Shown one piece after another: positions 26,687 to 35,049 of a stretch of DNA of 42,334 nt. The notes under the pieces are model-generated. The model worked only from the letters and a program-made list of their open reading frames with translations. It was not told where the DNA came from and made no database searches. The stretch spans positions 1 to 42,334 of the forward strand of contig NZ_QTYB01000021.1 in the NCBI RefSeq assembly GCF_003461955.1. Reading direction: 5' to 3'. Origin of the DNA: Ruminococcus sp. AM36-2AA. Lineage in GTDB: Bacteria; Bacillota; Clostridia; Lachnospirales; Lachnospiraceae. Made by a program: the position numbers and the translations under genes. Numbering within the stretch: the first letter of the stretch is position 1; every line of letters begins with the position of its first letter.

Positions 26687-28195
26687 TTAATCGGACCAGT
26701 TCATCCGTCCGTAGCGAAGTGCGATCCCGTGGATCTCCTTCTGAAGTTTCGCAGTCAGCTCTCTCCTGCGGATCCTCCATTTCCAGTTCTTTCCTACTGT
26801 GGACGGCTGGTTCATTCTGCAGCTGTTATCCAGACCCATGTAATCCTGCATGGGGATCACACAAAGCTTTGCGCTGCTTCTCATCACAAGACTGATAAAA
26901 CATTTGTACAGATCTTTATCCGGTGTCCAGTTATCACAGAGATAATCTCTGGCAAGTTTACGCTCTTTTACAGTAATGCTCTTCCACCATCCGGCAATAG
27001 TCTCATTATCGTGGGTTCCCGTGTATGCCACACTATTCTCCGGATAGTTATGCGGAAGGTAATCATTGGCACATCCGGAATCCCTGGAATCAAAAGCAAA
27101 CTCAAGGACTTTCATTCCCGGGAAACCACTGTCATGGACAAGCTGGCGAACAGAATCTGTCACATAACCAAGATCCTCCGCAATGACCTGCTTCCAGCCA
27201 AGGGCCTGCTCCACTTTGCGGAACAGATCGATTCCCGGGCCTTTTTCCCAGTGGCCGCCAATGGCATTTTCCGCACCGTACGGAATGGAAAAATACTCAT
27301 CAAAACCACGGAAATGGTCAATTCTTACCACATCATAAAGGCGGAACACGTAACTCAGTCTGGAGATCCACCACTGATATCCTGTATTTCTGTGATAATC
27401 CCAGCGGTACAGAGGATTTCCCCAGAGCTGTCCTGTTGCGGAAAATCCATCTGGCGGGCATCCGGCTACAGCTGTTGGCACATTCTCCTCATCCAGCTGG
27501 AAAAGCTCCGGATGAGCCCAGGTATCCGCACTGTCCATAGCTACATAGATCGGAATATCCCCAATGATCTGGATACCTTTTTCATTGGCATATTTTTTCA
27601 GTTTCATCCACTGTTCATAGAATTTAAACTGCATATACTGCTGGAATTCAATGTCAAAATACAGCTCTCTGCGGTAATAGTCCATAGCGTTTTCCCAGCG
27701 GAGACGGATATCCTCCGCCCATTTGGTCCACTCCACACCGCCAAACTGATCTTTCACAGCCATAAAAAGTGCATAGTCGGAAAGCCACCAGTTGTTTTCC
27801 GCCACGAATCTCTGATAATCCGGATTCTCGCTGATGTTGCTGTTTTCGTATGCTTTGCGGAGAAGTTTATAGCGGCCTTTGTAAATCTTCTCGTAGTCTA
27901 CGCTGTCCGCCCTTTTTCCCCAGTTGACTTTCTCGCATTCCTCTTTTGTAAGAACTCCCTCTTCCACCAGAGCCTTCAGGCTGATAAAGTACGGATTTCC
28001 CGCAAAAGTGGAAAAGGACTGGTACGGAGAATCTCCGTAGCTTGTCGGGCCAAGGGGAAGGATCTGCCAGTAGCTCTGTCCTGCTTCTTTCAGCCAGTCC
28101 ACAAAATCATAGGCACTTTTTGAAAAACATCCGATACCGTACTCTGACGGCAGGCTTGTGATCGGCATCAGAATGCCGGCTGCTCTTTTATCCAT
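26687..28195 (-). CDS. malQ: 4-alpha-glucanotransferase (amylomaltase)
   Basis: A 502-residue GH77 enzyme that transfers alpha-1,4-glucan segments in maltodextrin use. GILMPITSLPSEYGIG, SYWQILPLGPTSYGDSPYQSFS, GDIPIYVAMDSADTW, the nucleophile region VVRIDHFRGFDEYF, the acid/base EDLGYVTDSVRQL and YTGTHDNETIAGWW are all intact, and the length is normal. It is transcribed alone from a promoter covered by a LacI-type operator and is divergent from a LacI-family gene, presumably its maltose/maltodextrin-responsive regulator. Confidence 0.97.
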   Translation of the reverse strand: MDKRAAGILMPITSLPSEYGIGCFSKSAYDFVDWLKEAGQSYWQILPLGPTSYGDSPYQSFSTFAGNPYFISLKALVEEGVLTKEECEKVNWGKRADSVDYEKIYKGRYKLLRKAYENSNISENPDYQRFVAENNWWLSDYALFMAVKDQFGGVEWTKWAEDIRLRWENAMDYYRRELYFDIEFQQYMQFKFYEQWMKLKKYANEKGIQIIGDIPIYVAMDSADTWAHPELFQLDEENVPTAVAGCPPDGFSATGQLWGNPLYRWDYHRNTGYQWWISRLSYVFRLYDVVRIDHFRGFDEYFSIPYGAENAIGGHWEKGPGIDLFRKVEQALGWKQVIAEDLGYVTDSVRQLVHDSGFPGMKVLEFAFDSRDSGCANDYLPHNYPENSVAYTGTHDNETIAGWWKSITVKERKLARDYLCDNWTPDKDLYKCFISLVMRSSAKLCVIPMQDYMGLDNSCRMNQPSTVGKNWKWRIRRRELTAKLQKEIHGIALRYGRMNWSD

Positions 28196-28270
28196 ATCTT
28201 TTCTCTCCTTATGTTGAGCCCTGCATCTCAGAGCATCTTATCTATTATCCTCTCACGGATGCATATTCAT

Positions 28271-28300
28271 ATAATTTACGCAACCGTTTGCGTAAATTAT
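28271..28300. promoter_or_regulatory. LacI/MalR-type operator at malQ
   Basis: ATAATTTACGCAA and TTGCGTAAATTAT are arms of a 30-bp near-perfect palindrome with centre CCGT. It covers the malQ -10 region and start site. Further TTACGCAA-like half-sites lie near 28444 and 28463, next to the regulator promoter. Confidence 0.85.
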
Positions 28301-28324
28301 ACGTCCATTTTGCATGAAGTGCAA
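28296..28324 (-). promoter_or_regulatory. Promoter of malQ
   Basis: TTGCAC (28324-28319), a 17-base spacer and TATAAT (28301-28296) on the minus strand, overlapped by the operator. Confidence 0.8.
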
Positions 28325-28478
28325 TGCATTTTTGTCTTTTCTACCTTTCTTACAATTTTTACATCCTGATTTTGTGCAGTTTTTCATCATGCCAAGCAGA
28401 AATCTGTCTGCATCTCACTACCTGATTCTCTGTGCATCTGTTTTTACGCAATTTCATGCAATTTTACGTGCAATATGT

Positions 28479-28507
28479 TTGACAGTATCCTTGTTATGAA
28501 CTACAAT
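28479..28507 (+). promoter_or_regulatory. Promoter of the malQ-linked LacI regulator
   Basis: TTGACA (28479-28484), a 17-base spacer and TACAAT (28502-28507). Half-operator-like TTTTACGTGCAA lies just upstream, which suggests autoregulation. Confidence 0.8.
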
Positions 28508-28532
28508 ATCTCTATCAGACTGAGATAAAAAA

Positions 28533-28568
28533 GCCGGATCAGAGGCATACTTCCGCTTTGATCCGGCA
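28533..28568 (+). promoter_or_regulatory. 5'-leader hairpin of the LacI-family gene
   Basis: GCCGGATCA and TGATCCGGC pair with an interrupted inner stem, between the start site and the AAGGAGG. No T run follows, so it is not a plain terminator. Its arms match those of the SEC-C leader hairpin at 10682-10717. Confidence 0.55.
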
Positions 28569-28590
28569 TATCCATAAGGAGGCAAATTTT

Positions 28591-29610
28591 ATGGCAGTAA
28601 CCATCAAAGATGTGGCAGCTCTGGCCGGGGTGTCCCCTTCCACTGTTTCCAGAACCTGCAAGAATAATCCATCCATCAGTGAGGAAACCAAGGAACGTGT
28701 ACGAAAAGCCATGGTAGAGCTTGGCTATGAGCCGAATTTCCAGGCCAGCAATCTGGCCGCTCAGATTTCCCGTTCCATCGGTATTATCCTGCCTCCGTCA
28801 CCGAAAGAAACTTATGAGAATTCTTTTTACCTGGAGGCGATCCGTGGAATCAGCCACTACTGTAACGCCCATCAGTATATCAGCACCATTGTCACCGGAC
28901 AGAATGAAGAGGAGATTCTGACTGCAGTCCGTTCCATGTCCAGAAGTGGTAAAGTGGATGGATTTATTGTTCTTTATTCCCGTGTGAACGACCCTGTCAT
29001 TGATTTTCTTTTCAGTGAGGGACTTCTCTATATCCTTATCGGAAAACCGGCACAGTACACGAACCACACGATCTATATTGATAACGATAACCTTCTGGCC
29101 GGACAGGAAGCCACCGAATATCTCTATGCACTGGGCCACCGGAAGATCGCATATCTGGGTGTCGATAATTCTCTGGTCTTTTCCGCAGACCGAAAAACAG
29201 GCTATATGGCAGCTCTTCTGAACCACGGACTGACGGTACAGCCGGAATATTGTATCGAAGTTCCGGGAGCATCCCAGAATGAATTTCAGGAGCTTCGGAA
29301 ACTGCTTACAGGTAACGACCGTCCAACCGCCATGCTGGTCAGTGATGACATCCTGGCACTTTCCCTGGAGCGTATCTGCATGGAAGCGGGGATTTCCATA
29401 CCGGAGGATCTGTCCATTCTTTCCTTTAACAACTCCCTGTTTGCCAGACTGACCTCACCCCAGCTGACTTCCATTGATATCAATTCCGGACAGCTTGGAA
29501 TGGAGGCAGCTACGCAGATGATCAGCCATATTGAAAACCCGAACCTTCCAGCTACGAAGATCATTGTGCCCCATCATCTAATTGAGAGGGACAGCTGCCG
29601 GAGGATTTAA
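28591..29610 (+). CDS. LacI-family regulator, probable maltose/maltodextrin repressor
   Basis: A 339-residue regulator. The DNA-binding head reads VTIKDVAALAGVSPSTVSRT and continues ERVRKAMVELGYEPNFQASNLA. The sensor domain has SIGIILPP, DGFIVLYSRVNDPV, EYLYALGHRKIAYLG and the C-terminal LSFNNSLFARLTSPQLTSID. Many such features, including the NNSLF segment, are typical of MalR-like proteins. The start at MAVTIKD (28591) follows AAGGAGG. Divergence from malQ and the shared palindromic operator indicate its target. Confidence 0.92.
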   Translation: MAVTIKDVAALAGVSPSTVSRTCKNNPSISEETKERVRKAMVELGYEPNFQASNLAAQISRSIGIILPPSPKETYENSFYLEAIRGISHYCNAHQYISTIVTGQNEEEILTAVRSMSRSGKVDGFIVLYSRVNDPVIDFLFSEGLLYILIGKPAQYTNHTIYIDNDNLLAGQEATEYLYALGHRKIAYLGVDNSLVFSADRKTGYMAALLNHGLTVQPEYCIEVPGASQNEFQELRKLLTGNDRPTAMLVSDDILALSLERICMEAGISIPEDLSILSFNNSLFARLTSPQLTSIDINSGQLGMEAATQMISHIENPNLPATKIIVPHHLIERDSCRRI

Positions 29611-29668
29611 ATGCCTCTGTCGGCGGATACATTATCTTAAACATGATCGAAGCACTTGCGATTTATAC

Positions 29669-29730
29669 AAAAATATGCACCTCCCTTACTGGTTGTTCAT
29701 CAATACCCAGTCTGAAAAGTGCATATTTTT
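29669..29730. terminator. Bidirectional terminator between LacI and GNAT genes
   Basis: AAAAATATGCAC and GTGCATATTTTT pair, with an inner ACTGG/CCAGT stem. It lies between convergent genes. Confidence 0.8.
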
Positions 29731-29741
29731 TTCAATTCTTT

Positions 29742-30224
29742 CTATAATGCTTTCTCATAACACCAGTACATATGTCCCCAGAGTTCGCACTCTCCCACGC
29801 TCTCAAAATTCAGCTTATCATAAGAACGGAGCGCTTTTACATTATCTTTTGCAACAAGGAGATGCACGGCCTGATATCCCCGGTTCTTCAGTTCTTCCAT
29901 CACGCCCACGAGAAGTTTCCGGGCAATTCCCTGATTCTGAAATTCCTGGTATACTCCCACCCGGGAGACTTCCGCTGACGGCACCATGGTTTTCGACCAA
30001 CATGTGAGACATTCCACGTTTGGATCATCATCAATGGAAATCACACCTATGATATTCCCGTCATCGTCCCGCATACAGAACAGGGCATCTCTGGAAAAAT
30101 CAAATTCCACCTCTTTTTCTGTCGGGTAGTCTTCTGTCCACACACAGTAGGGCGTTCCCAGCAACGAACGATATAATTTTAAAACGGTATCTGCCTCTTC
30201 TTTTCTTACACGATCAAATTTCAT
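29742..30224 (-). CDS. GNAT-family N-acetyltransferase
   Basis: A 160-residue acetyl-CoA-dependent transferase. The acetyl-CoA-binding motif is seen as VSRVGVYQEFQNQGIARKLLVGVMEELKNRG (written in part: VGVYQEFQNQGIARKLL), followed by HLLVAKDNVKALRSYDKLNF. The substrate is not readable. The start overlaps the end of the upstream MATE gene by 11 bases, indicating coupled translation in a two-gene operon. Confidence 0.88.
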   Translation of the reverse strand: MKFDRVRKEEADTVLKLYRSLLGTPYCVWTEDYPTEKEVEFDFSRDALFCMRDDDGNIIGVISIDDDPNVECLTCWSKTMVPSAEVSRVGVYQEFQNQGIARKLLVGVMEELKNRGYQAVHLLVAKDNVKALRSYDKLNFESVGECELWGHMYWCYEKAL

Positions 30225-31518
30225 TTTTTAATCCTCTTTTCTCCCCTGCCTTCGCCAGCACAAGAAGTACGACAAAGGTAATGATCTCCGAGCTCAAAAA
30301 TGAACTCCACACTCCGTTGATCCCAAACAGTCTGGAAAGGATCACCGCACTGATGGCAATGGCGATCACTCCACGCATAAGAGATCCGGTAATTGCCGGA
30401 ACAGCACGGTCCACTGCCGAAAAATATGCCACCAGCATAATGTTGATCCCTGCGAACAGGAATCCCAGGAAATAAATCCGCAGTCCCACATGGGCATAAT
30501 CCAGAAGCTGCTGATTATTTTCACTGTTAAAAACAGCGATCAGGTTGTCCGTAAATCCCCACACCACCAGAATCGTCACCGCTTCCAGCACTGCACTGGC
30601 GATCAGGCTCCAGCGAAGCAGGCTTTTTACATGGTCACGCTGTCCTTCTCCGTAGCTTTTGCTGATAAGAGGCTGTGCTCCCTGTGCCAATCCGTTAAAG
30701 ATGGACATTGCAACAAGAGAAAGATTGGCCACCACTCCATAAGCTGCCACGCTTACATTTCCCGCAATTCCAAGAAGCAGCATGTTAAAAATGATCGTAA
30801 TAATCGCTGAGGAAAGCTCTCCCACAAAAGCCGAAATTCCAAGCTGACAGCAGGAAACCAGATGACGGATGGAAGGCCGTACCCACCGGAATCCCACGTG
30901 ATTCTTTTTCCCCAGGTAATGGGTGGTACAGATGGCCATGGTGATCGCAGGGCTAATGGCTGTCGCCAGTGCCGCTCCCGCAAGCCCCAGCTTCATAGGG
31001 AACATGAAAATATAGTCAAACACAATATTAAACAGACTGGCAGAAATCGCACCGGTCATAGCTGTGGAAGTTCCCTGATCATTTCGCGCAAATGCAGTAA
31101 ATGTATAATTAGTCATAAATAATGGCGTAGTGATCAGCATGATACGGAGATAACTTTTTCCAAGAGCAGTCAGTCCCGCATCTGCGCCAAGAAGATGCAG
31201 AAATTTCTCCGGTGCAAAAATCCCTGTAATGATAAAAGGCACACTGCACAGAACGCTCCAGAAAACAGACTGGAGAAAATAGTGATCCGTATTTTCCCCC
31301 TTGGCCCTGTTGATCCCGAATCGGGTGGCCGAACCAATACCGATCATGGCTCCGATGGCATATACCACACCATATACCGGAAGGATCAGATTCAGAACAG
31401 CCAGTCCGTCCGCTCCGGAATGAACCGATATAAAAAATGTATCCGCCAGAATATAAACCGATATCCCGATCATACCTGCAATACTCTGAAAAATATACTT
31501 AAAAAACTGTTTCAGCAT
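30214..31518 (-). CDS. MATE-family efflux transporter (MepA-like)
   Basis: A 434-residue, 12-helix transporter with MATE motifs: ISVYILADTFFISVHSGADGLAVLNLILPVYGV, a polar glycine-rich IGAMIGIGSATRFGINRAKGEN, FARNDQGTSTAM, and the second-half GLAQGAQPLISKSYGEGQ. This follows the MepA branch of multidrug pumps. I start it at MLKQFFKYI (31518), preceded by GGAAAGGAT; the 31 upstream codons lack a ribosome site. It is co-transcribed with the acetyltransferase. Confidence 0.92.
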   Translation of the reverse strand: MLKQFFKYIFQSIAGMIGISVYILADTFFISVHSGADGLAVLNLILPVYGVVYAIGAMIGIGSATRFGINRAKGENTDHYFLQSVFWSVLCSVPFIITGIFAPEKFLHLLGADAGLTALGKSYLRIMLITTPLFMTNYTFTAFARNDQGTSTAMTGAISASLFNIVFDYIFMFPMKLGLAGAALATAISPAITMAICTTHYLGKKNHVGFRWVRPSIRHLVSCCQLGISAFVGELSSAIITIIFNMLLLGIAGNVSVAAYGVVANLSLVAMSIFNGLAQGAQPLISKSYGEGQRDHVKSLLRWSLIASAVLEAVTILVVWGFTDNLIAVFNSENNQQLLDYAHVGLRIYFLGFLFAGINIMLVAYFSAVDRAVPAITGSLMRGVIAIAISAVILSRLFGINGVWSSFLSSEIITFVVLLVLAKAGEKRGLKNEI

Positions 31519-31617
31519 AAATTCGCAATATCCTTTCCTGATTCTGCAAAAGTCTGCTCCTAATATTATAATACCCCACTCAAAACTGCAACTCCAACCG
31601 AAAAATATCACACTACA

Positions 31618-32622
31618 TTAGCGATAATAACACTTTCCGCTGCACCCATTGGGAAACATTGTACGTTTTATCGTACACTGGAATTTTTCCTCATTTTCCG
31701 CCATTTCCAGAATATCCAGTGCAGTCCGCAGATTCCGGATATCTTTTTCCATGTGATCCACATAATTTCCACGGCCAACCAGCTTGAGATGAGTGATCCC
31801 CGCCTGCCTCATCCTGTACAGGGCACATAATCCACAACCGGTTTCTCCACAGAGATAGCCTGTGTCATCATAAGCAGATGGATCTGGCTCCTGCTCCCAG
31901 GACCGTTCCTGAAGAATCTGCAACTTTTCCGGAACAACATCACTATCCTGTACCGTTCCAAGCCAGTAAGGCACCCTGCAAAGATATCCCATCTCATCAC
32001 AATGCAAAGAATTACAGAAAGCTCCCGTAAACTGACACATTTCGTTGAGCACAAAAGCTTCGAATTCCATCCTCTCTTCCGGCCGGATCCCTGTCTGTTT
32101 TTCAAAGGCTCTCTGAGATGCGATCACGGACTGCACATCCTGGAATGTATTTTTCCGGTGAAAAATTATCCGCTTCAGCGGAAAACGCCGGAACATTTTT
32201 ACCATCTCACTGTTCACTTCCCCTGTCTCTCCGCTGAGATGGATCTCACAGGAAATCCCCCTGTTTTTCAGATAAACAGGGAGCGCCGGATCTGCAATGA
32301 TATAGCTTCGAAATCCCAGTTCCATGCACTGCTTTATAATTTCCGTGATCTCCGGATACTGCTCCGGAAGATAATACAGCGAATTGAAGGTAAGATGCAC
32401 CGGTTTTTTATATTTTTCCACCATACGGGATAGAATCTCCAGCTCACTGTATGCCCCAAGCTGAACATTATAGCAAAAAACCTCCCTGCGATTTAACGGC
32501 ATTACTGTACCATATCTTTCCGCCCAGGAAAACGGGACATAGCCGCAGAAAAATTCATCGGCTCCCGCCTGCACGAAACGTTCATATTCATCTATGGAGC
32601 CTAATCCGGCTGTGATCTTCAT
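31618..32622 (-). CDS. U32-family, UbiU-like Fe-S protein
   Basis: A 334-residue protein related to the peptidase U32 TIM-barrel family. It has AGADEFFCGYVPFSW near residues 20-34, the PVHLTFNSLYY strand, IIADPALPVYL, IHLSGETGEVNSE and the U32 signature LKLVGRGNYVDHMEKDIRN. Cysteines at 196, 203 and 215, then 258, 263 and 266, broadly parallel the four UbiU ligands (169, 176, 193, 232 in E. coli), so a 4Fe-4S cluster is likely. A further CSGKC ends the protein. It directly follows its UbiV-like partner (16-base gap). The reaction is unknown; relatives hydroxylate tRNA, rRNA or quinone rings without oxygen. Confidence 0.78.
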   Translation of the reverse strand: MKITAGLGSIDEYERFVQAGADEFFCGYVPFSWAERYGTVMPLNRREVFCYNVQLGAYSELEILSRMVEKYKKPVHLTFNSLYYLPEQYPEITEIIKQCMELGFRSYIIADPALPVYLKNRGISCEIHLSGETGEVNSEMVKMFRRFPLKRIIFHRKNTFQDVQSVIASQRAFEKQTGIRPEERMEFEAFVLNEMCQFTGAFCNSLHCDEMGYLCRVPYWLGTVQDSDVVPEKLQILQERSWEQEPDPSAYDDTGYLCGETGCGLCALYRMRQAGITHLKLVGRGNYVDHMEKDIRNLRTALDILEMAENEEKFQCTIKRTMFPNGCSGKCYYR

Positions 32623-32638
32623 AGTTCTTTCCTCCCTG

Positions 32639-34018
32639 TCACAGATTCACCACAATGCGGTCCGGTTTTATGCCCTTTATTTTTTTCCACATTTCCGGTG
32701 ACTCCAGAAGTGTTTTATCCACACCGAACAGAGAGTTATACCTCCCGATCATGTGTAAATGTTCCGGGTAAAGCAACGAATATTTTTCACAGAATTTCGG
32801 ACAGTGTTCCGCAAGCTGCTGCATACCACGATCTCCTGTGGTGCACAGGGCGTACAGCGGACAATACTGGGATGTATTCGTCTGATAAAAAGGCAGATGA
32901 ATGCTGTTTTTCCCTGGTGGAAACTCCTGTGGATAACCGCAGGATTCCCATTCATATCTGTGGATATGAAATTCTTTCGCCAGAAAATCCCGGTAAAATT
33001 CCGCATTCAGACTGTTGTGCTGAAATAATGCGGTATCTCCGGATTTATATTTCATCCGCGGATCTTTCTTACGTTTATTGAGCAGTGTCCCAAAAACCGG
33101 ACTTAAATGTGAAGTTTTTCCACGTAGTATCTCCACCATGGCCCAGTCATTGACCACAATTTCCACATTCACCCCATGAACACAACACCAGTTATCCACT
33201 TTTTCCAGAAGTTTTTCCACGGACGAAAGCATAAATTCCCGGATATAGGAAAATGCCAGTGTAACCTCCAGGTCTTCCGAACGCATTTTATCCATAATAG
33301 AAAAAAGCTGTTCTTCTGTTGGAAACAGGTTATGGCAAAACTGATTTCCAATATAAAATCTTTCCGGTGTGCGACCTGCAAGCCAGCTTTGAGTGAGATA
33401 ATTCTTCTGCCAGTAAGAAGCCAGAAAATCCTGCAAAGGCTGACACAAGTATTCTTCATACAGAGAAGGGCCGTTTAATTCCAAGGCAAGCTCTGTCCCT
33501 TTGTCCAAAAATGATTCTTCTACACTCTGATCTGCATCCGGATTTCGTCTTACAGAACTGGAATTCCCTCCAAACCACAGCTTCTTCTGCTCTTCCAGGC
33601 TCTCACAATGCACCTCATCCAGTTCCGCAGGATAACCGGTCAGCGTCTTCGCCAGCTCTCCATCGTCGCCATCCAGTTTCAGACGAATATATCTGCTGTA
33701 CTCTCCGGCCAGACGCTGAACTTCCTGTACATAGTCTTTCTGTTCTACTCTCACAGAATATTCCCTGAAAAAAGAGCCATCATTTTCCTGTACGCACCGT
33801 TCCTCTGCTTCCAGAGTCCCCGCCACTGCGTTCATTTCAAACTTCCGGATCTCCACCTTCCGATACCCGGCTTTTTTCATATCATAAAAACAGATCCGAA
33901 ACTGCTCCGGCTCCGGACATTCTTCTGTCAGCCGAAACCGGAATCCATCTTCTCCCAGCTCCGTGATCCGTATTTCTTTACTGTCCATAAAACCGGACAG
34001 CAATCCAAATGGTATCAT
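32639..34018 (-). CDS. UbiV-like U32-family protein with N-terminal PilZ-like extension
   Basis: A 459-residue protein I would place near UbiV by pattern only. The C-terminal ~240 residues contain ERFYIGNQFCHNLF (compare UbiV VYLGETVC), LEVTLAFSYIREF, VEIVVNDWAMVEIL and a cysteine set C386, C392, C406, C410. The last spacing, C-13/14-C-xxx-C, matches the UbiV cluster ligands 180-193-197. The N-terminal ~130 residues look like a PilZ-type barrel (RITELGEDGFRFRL), without a clear RxxxR. I use the ATG at 34018 after GTGAGG; a GTG at 34042 is the alternative. It is co-transcribed with the UbiU-like gene. Confidence 0.65.
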   Translation of the reverse strand: MIPFGLLSGFMDSKEIRITELGEDGFRFRLTEECPEPEQFRICFYDMKKAGYRKVEIRKFEMNAVAGTLEAEERCVQENDGSFFREYSVRVEQKDYVQEVQRLAGEYSRYIRLKLDGDDGELAKTLTGYPAELDEVHCESLEEQKKLWFGGNSSSVRRNPDADQSVEESFLDKGTELALELNGPSLYEEYLCQPLQDFLASYWQKNYLTQSWLAGRTPERFYIGNQFCHNLFPTEEQLFSIMDKMRSEDLEVTLAFSYIREFMLSSVEKLLEKVDNWCCVHGVNVEIVVNDWAMVEILRGKTSHLSPVFGTLLNKRKKDPRMKYKSGDTALFQHNSLNAEFYRDFLAKEFHIHRYEWESCGYPQEFPPGKNSIHLPFYQTNTSQYCPLYALCTTGDRGMQQLAEHCPKFCEKYSLLYPEHLHMIGRYNSLFGVDKTLLESPEMWKKIKGIKPDRIVVNL

Positions 34019-34044
34019 AGAAATCCTCACCGGAAAACCCACCT

Positions 34045-34076
34045 TCCTTCAGACAAAAAGAGAGATGCCATATGCT
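34045..34076 (-). terminator. Probable terminator after the NifX/FKBP fusion gene
   Basis: The minus strand GAGGTGC/GCATCTC stem with an inner GTAT/ATAT pair is followed by TCTTTTTG. It would partly separate the fusion gene from the U32 pair downstream. Confidence 0.5.
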
Positions 34077-34104
34077 CCCATACAGCACCTCCCACTGTTT
34101 CTGA

Positions 34105-34977
34105 TTATTTTACTTCTACTAATTCAATTCTGAAATTCAGCTCTTTACCTGCCATCTCATGGTTGGCATCGAAAGTAATGGTCTTCTCATCTTTTGCGTT
34201 TACTTTAACCGGGAACGGCTGTCCGTACTGGTTGGAAAGATATACCTGCTGTCCTACAGTGAGATCCTCGGAACCTGGAAGCTGTTCGATCTCAAGTGTA
34301 AAAATCGCATCCGGATTCGGCATACCGTAAGCTTCCTCAGGCATCAGATGAACATCTACCACCTGGCCAACCTCCATGTTTGCAACTGCCGCATCAAAAC
34401 CTTTGATCATCTGACCGGCTCCGCAGATGAATTCCAGCGGTTCGCCACGGTCATAGGAAGAATCGAACTGTGTTCCATCGTTAAATGTTCCTCTGTAATG
34501 GGTACGGCAGGTTTTTCCAACATTAGGACCTGTGATAGCCGGCTGGGAACCACATCCGCCACCACAGTTTCCACAGGAATGTCCTTCCTCATGTCCGCCG
34601 CAGGAGTGTCCATCTTCATGGCTTCCGCAGGAATGTCCCTCCTCATGATGATGATCACAGTTCACACCGGTAGATACCAGCTCACCTTTCAGATAAGCCT
34701 CTACAGCCGCATCTGCATCACCCTGTGCTCCGGAACATAACTCAATACCAGCCTCAGCAAGTGCACTCTGTGCTCCGCCACCGATTCCTCCACAGATCAG
34801 AACGCTGATTCCCTGCTCTGCAAGAAGTCCTGCAAGTGCACCATGTCCGGTACCATTGGAACCGATCACCTCACTGGAAACAACCTTATTATCCTCTACC
34901 TCATACACCTTGAAAAACTCAGTTTTTCCAAAGTGCTGGAAAATGTTTCCGTTATCGTATGTTGCTGCAATTTTCAT
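34105..34977 (-). CDS. NifX/NifB-like domain fused to SlyD-type FKBP prolyl isomerase
   Basis: A 290-residue fusion. Residues 1-105 are a dinitrogenase iron-molybdenum cofactor-like domain (IAATYDNGNIFQHFGKTEFFKVYEVE ... ISVLICGGIGGGAQSALAEAGIEL), seen in part as FQHFGKTEFFKVYEVE. Residues 106-145 form a His/Cys-rich linker with three EEGHSCG/EDGHSCG units plus CGNCGGGCG. Residues 150-290 are an FKBP-type isomerase with a SlyD-like flap (YRGTFNDGTQFDSSYDRGEP, then LTVGQQVYLSNQYGQPFPV). E. coli SlyD carries its metal-binding tail at the C-terminus; here the metal-rich part is internal. A role in metal handling or folding of metalloproteins is inferred. Confidence 0.88.
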   Translation of the reverse strand: MKIAATYDNGNIFQHFGKTEFFKVYEVEDNKVVSSEVIGSNGTGHGALAGLLAEQGISVLICGGIGGGAQSALAEAGIELCSGAQGDADAAVEAYLKGELVSTGVNCDHHHEEGHSCGSHEDGHSCGGHEEGHSCGNCGGGCGSQPAITGPNVGKTCRTHYRGTFNDGTQFDSSYDRGEPLEFICGAGQMIKGFDAAVANMEVGQVVDVHLMPEEAYGMPNPDAIFTLEIEQLPGSEDLTVGQQVYLSNQYGQPFPVKVNAKDEKTITFDANHEMAGKELNFRIELVEVK

Positions 34978-35014
34978 TTATAAAACCCTCCATCAATCAG
35001 ATATATGTCTCATT

Positions 35015-35043
35015 AGTATAGCCTGTTACCAATATAAAAGCAA
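35015..35043 (-). promoter_or_regulatory. Promoter of the NifX/FKBP fusion gene
   Basis: TTGCTT (35043-35038), a 17-base spacer and TATACT (35020-35015) on the minus strand. Confidence 0.65.
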
Positions 35044-35049
35044 GGATAA

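Noticed and set aside
26729..28123. A 464-residue plus-strand frame opposite malQ
   Set aside because: Antisense shadow of a gene with all GH77 motifs.
28533..28568. Reading the LacI leader hairpin as an ordinary terminator
   Set aside because: No T run follows, and it lies between the promoter and ribosome site of the gene rather than after a gene.
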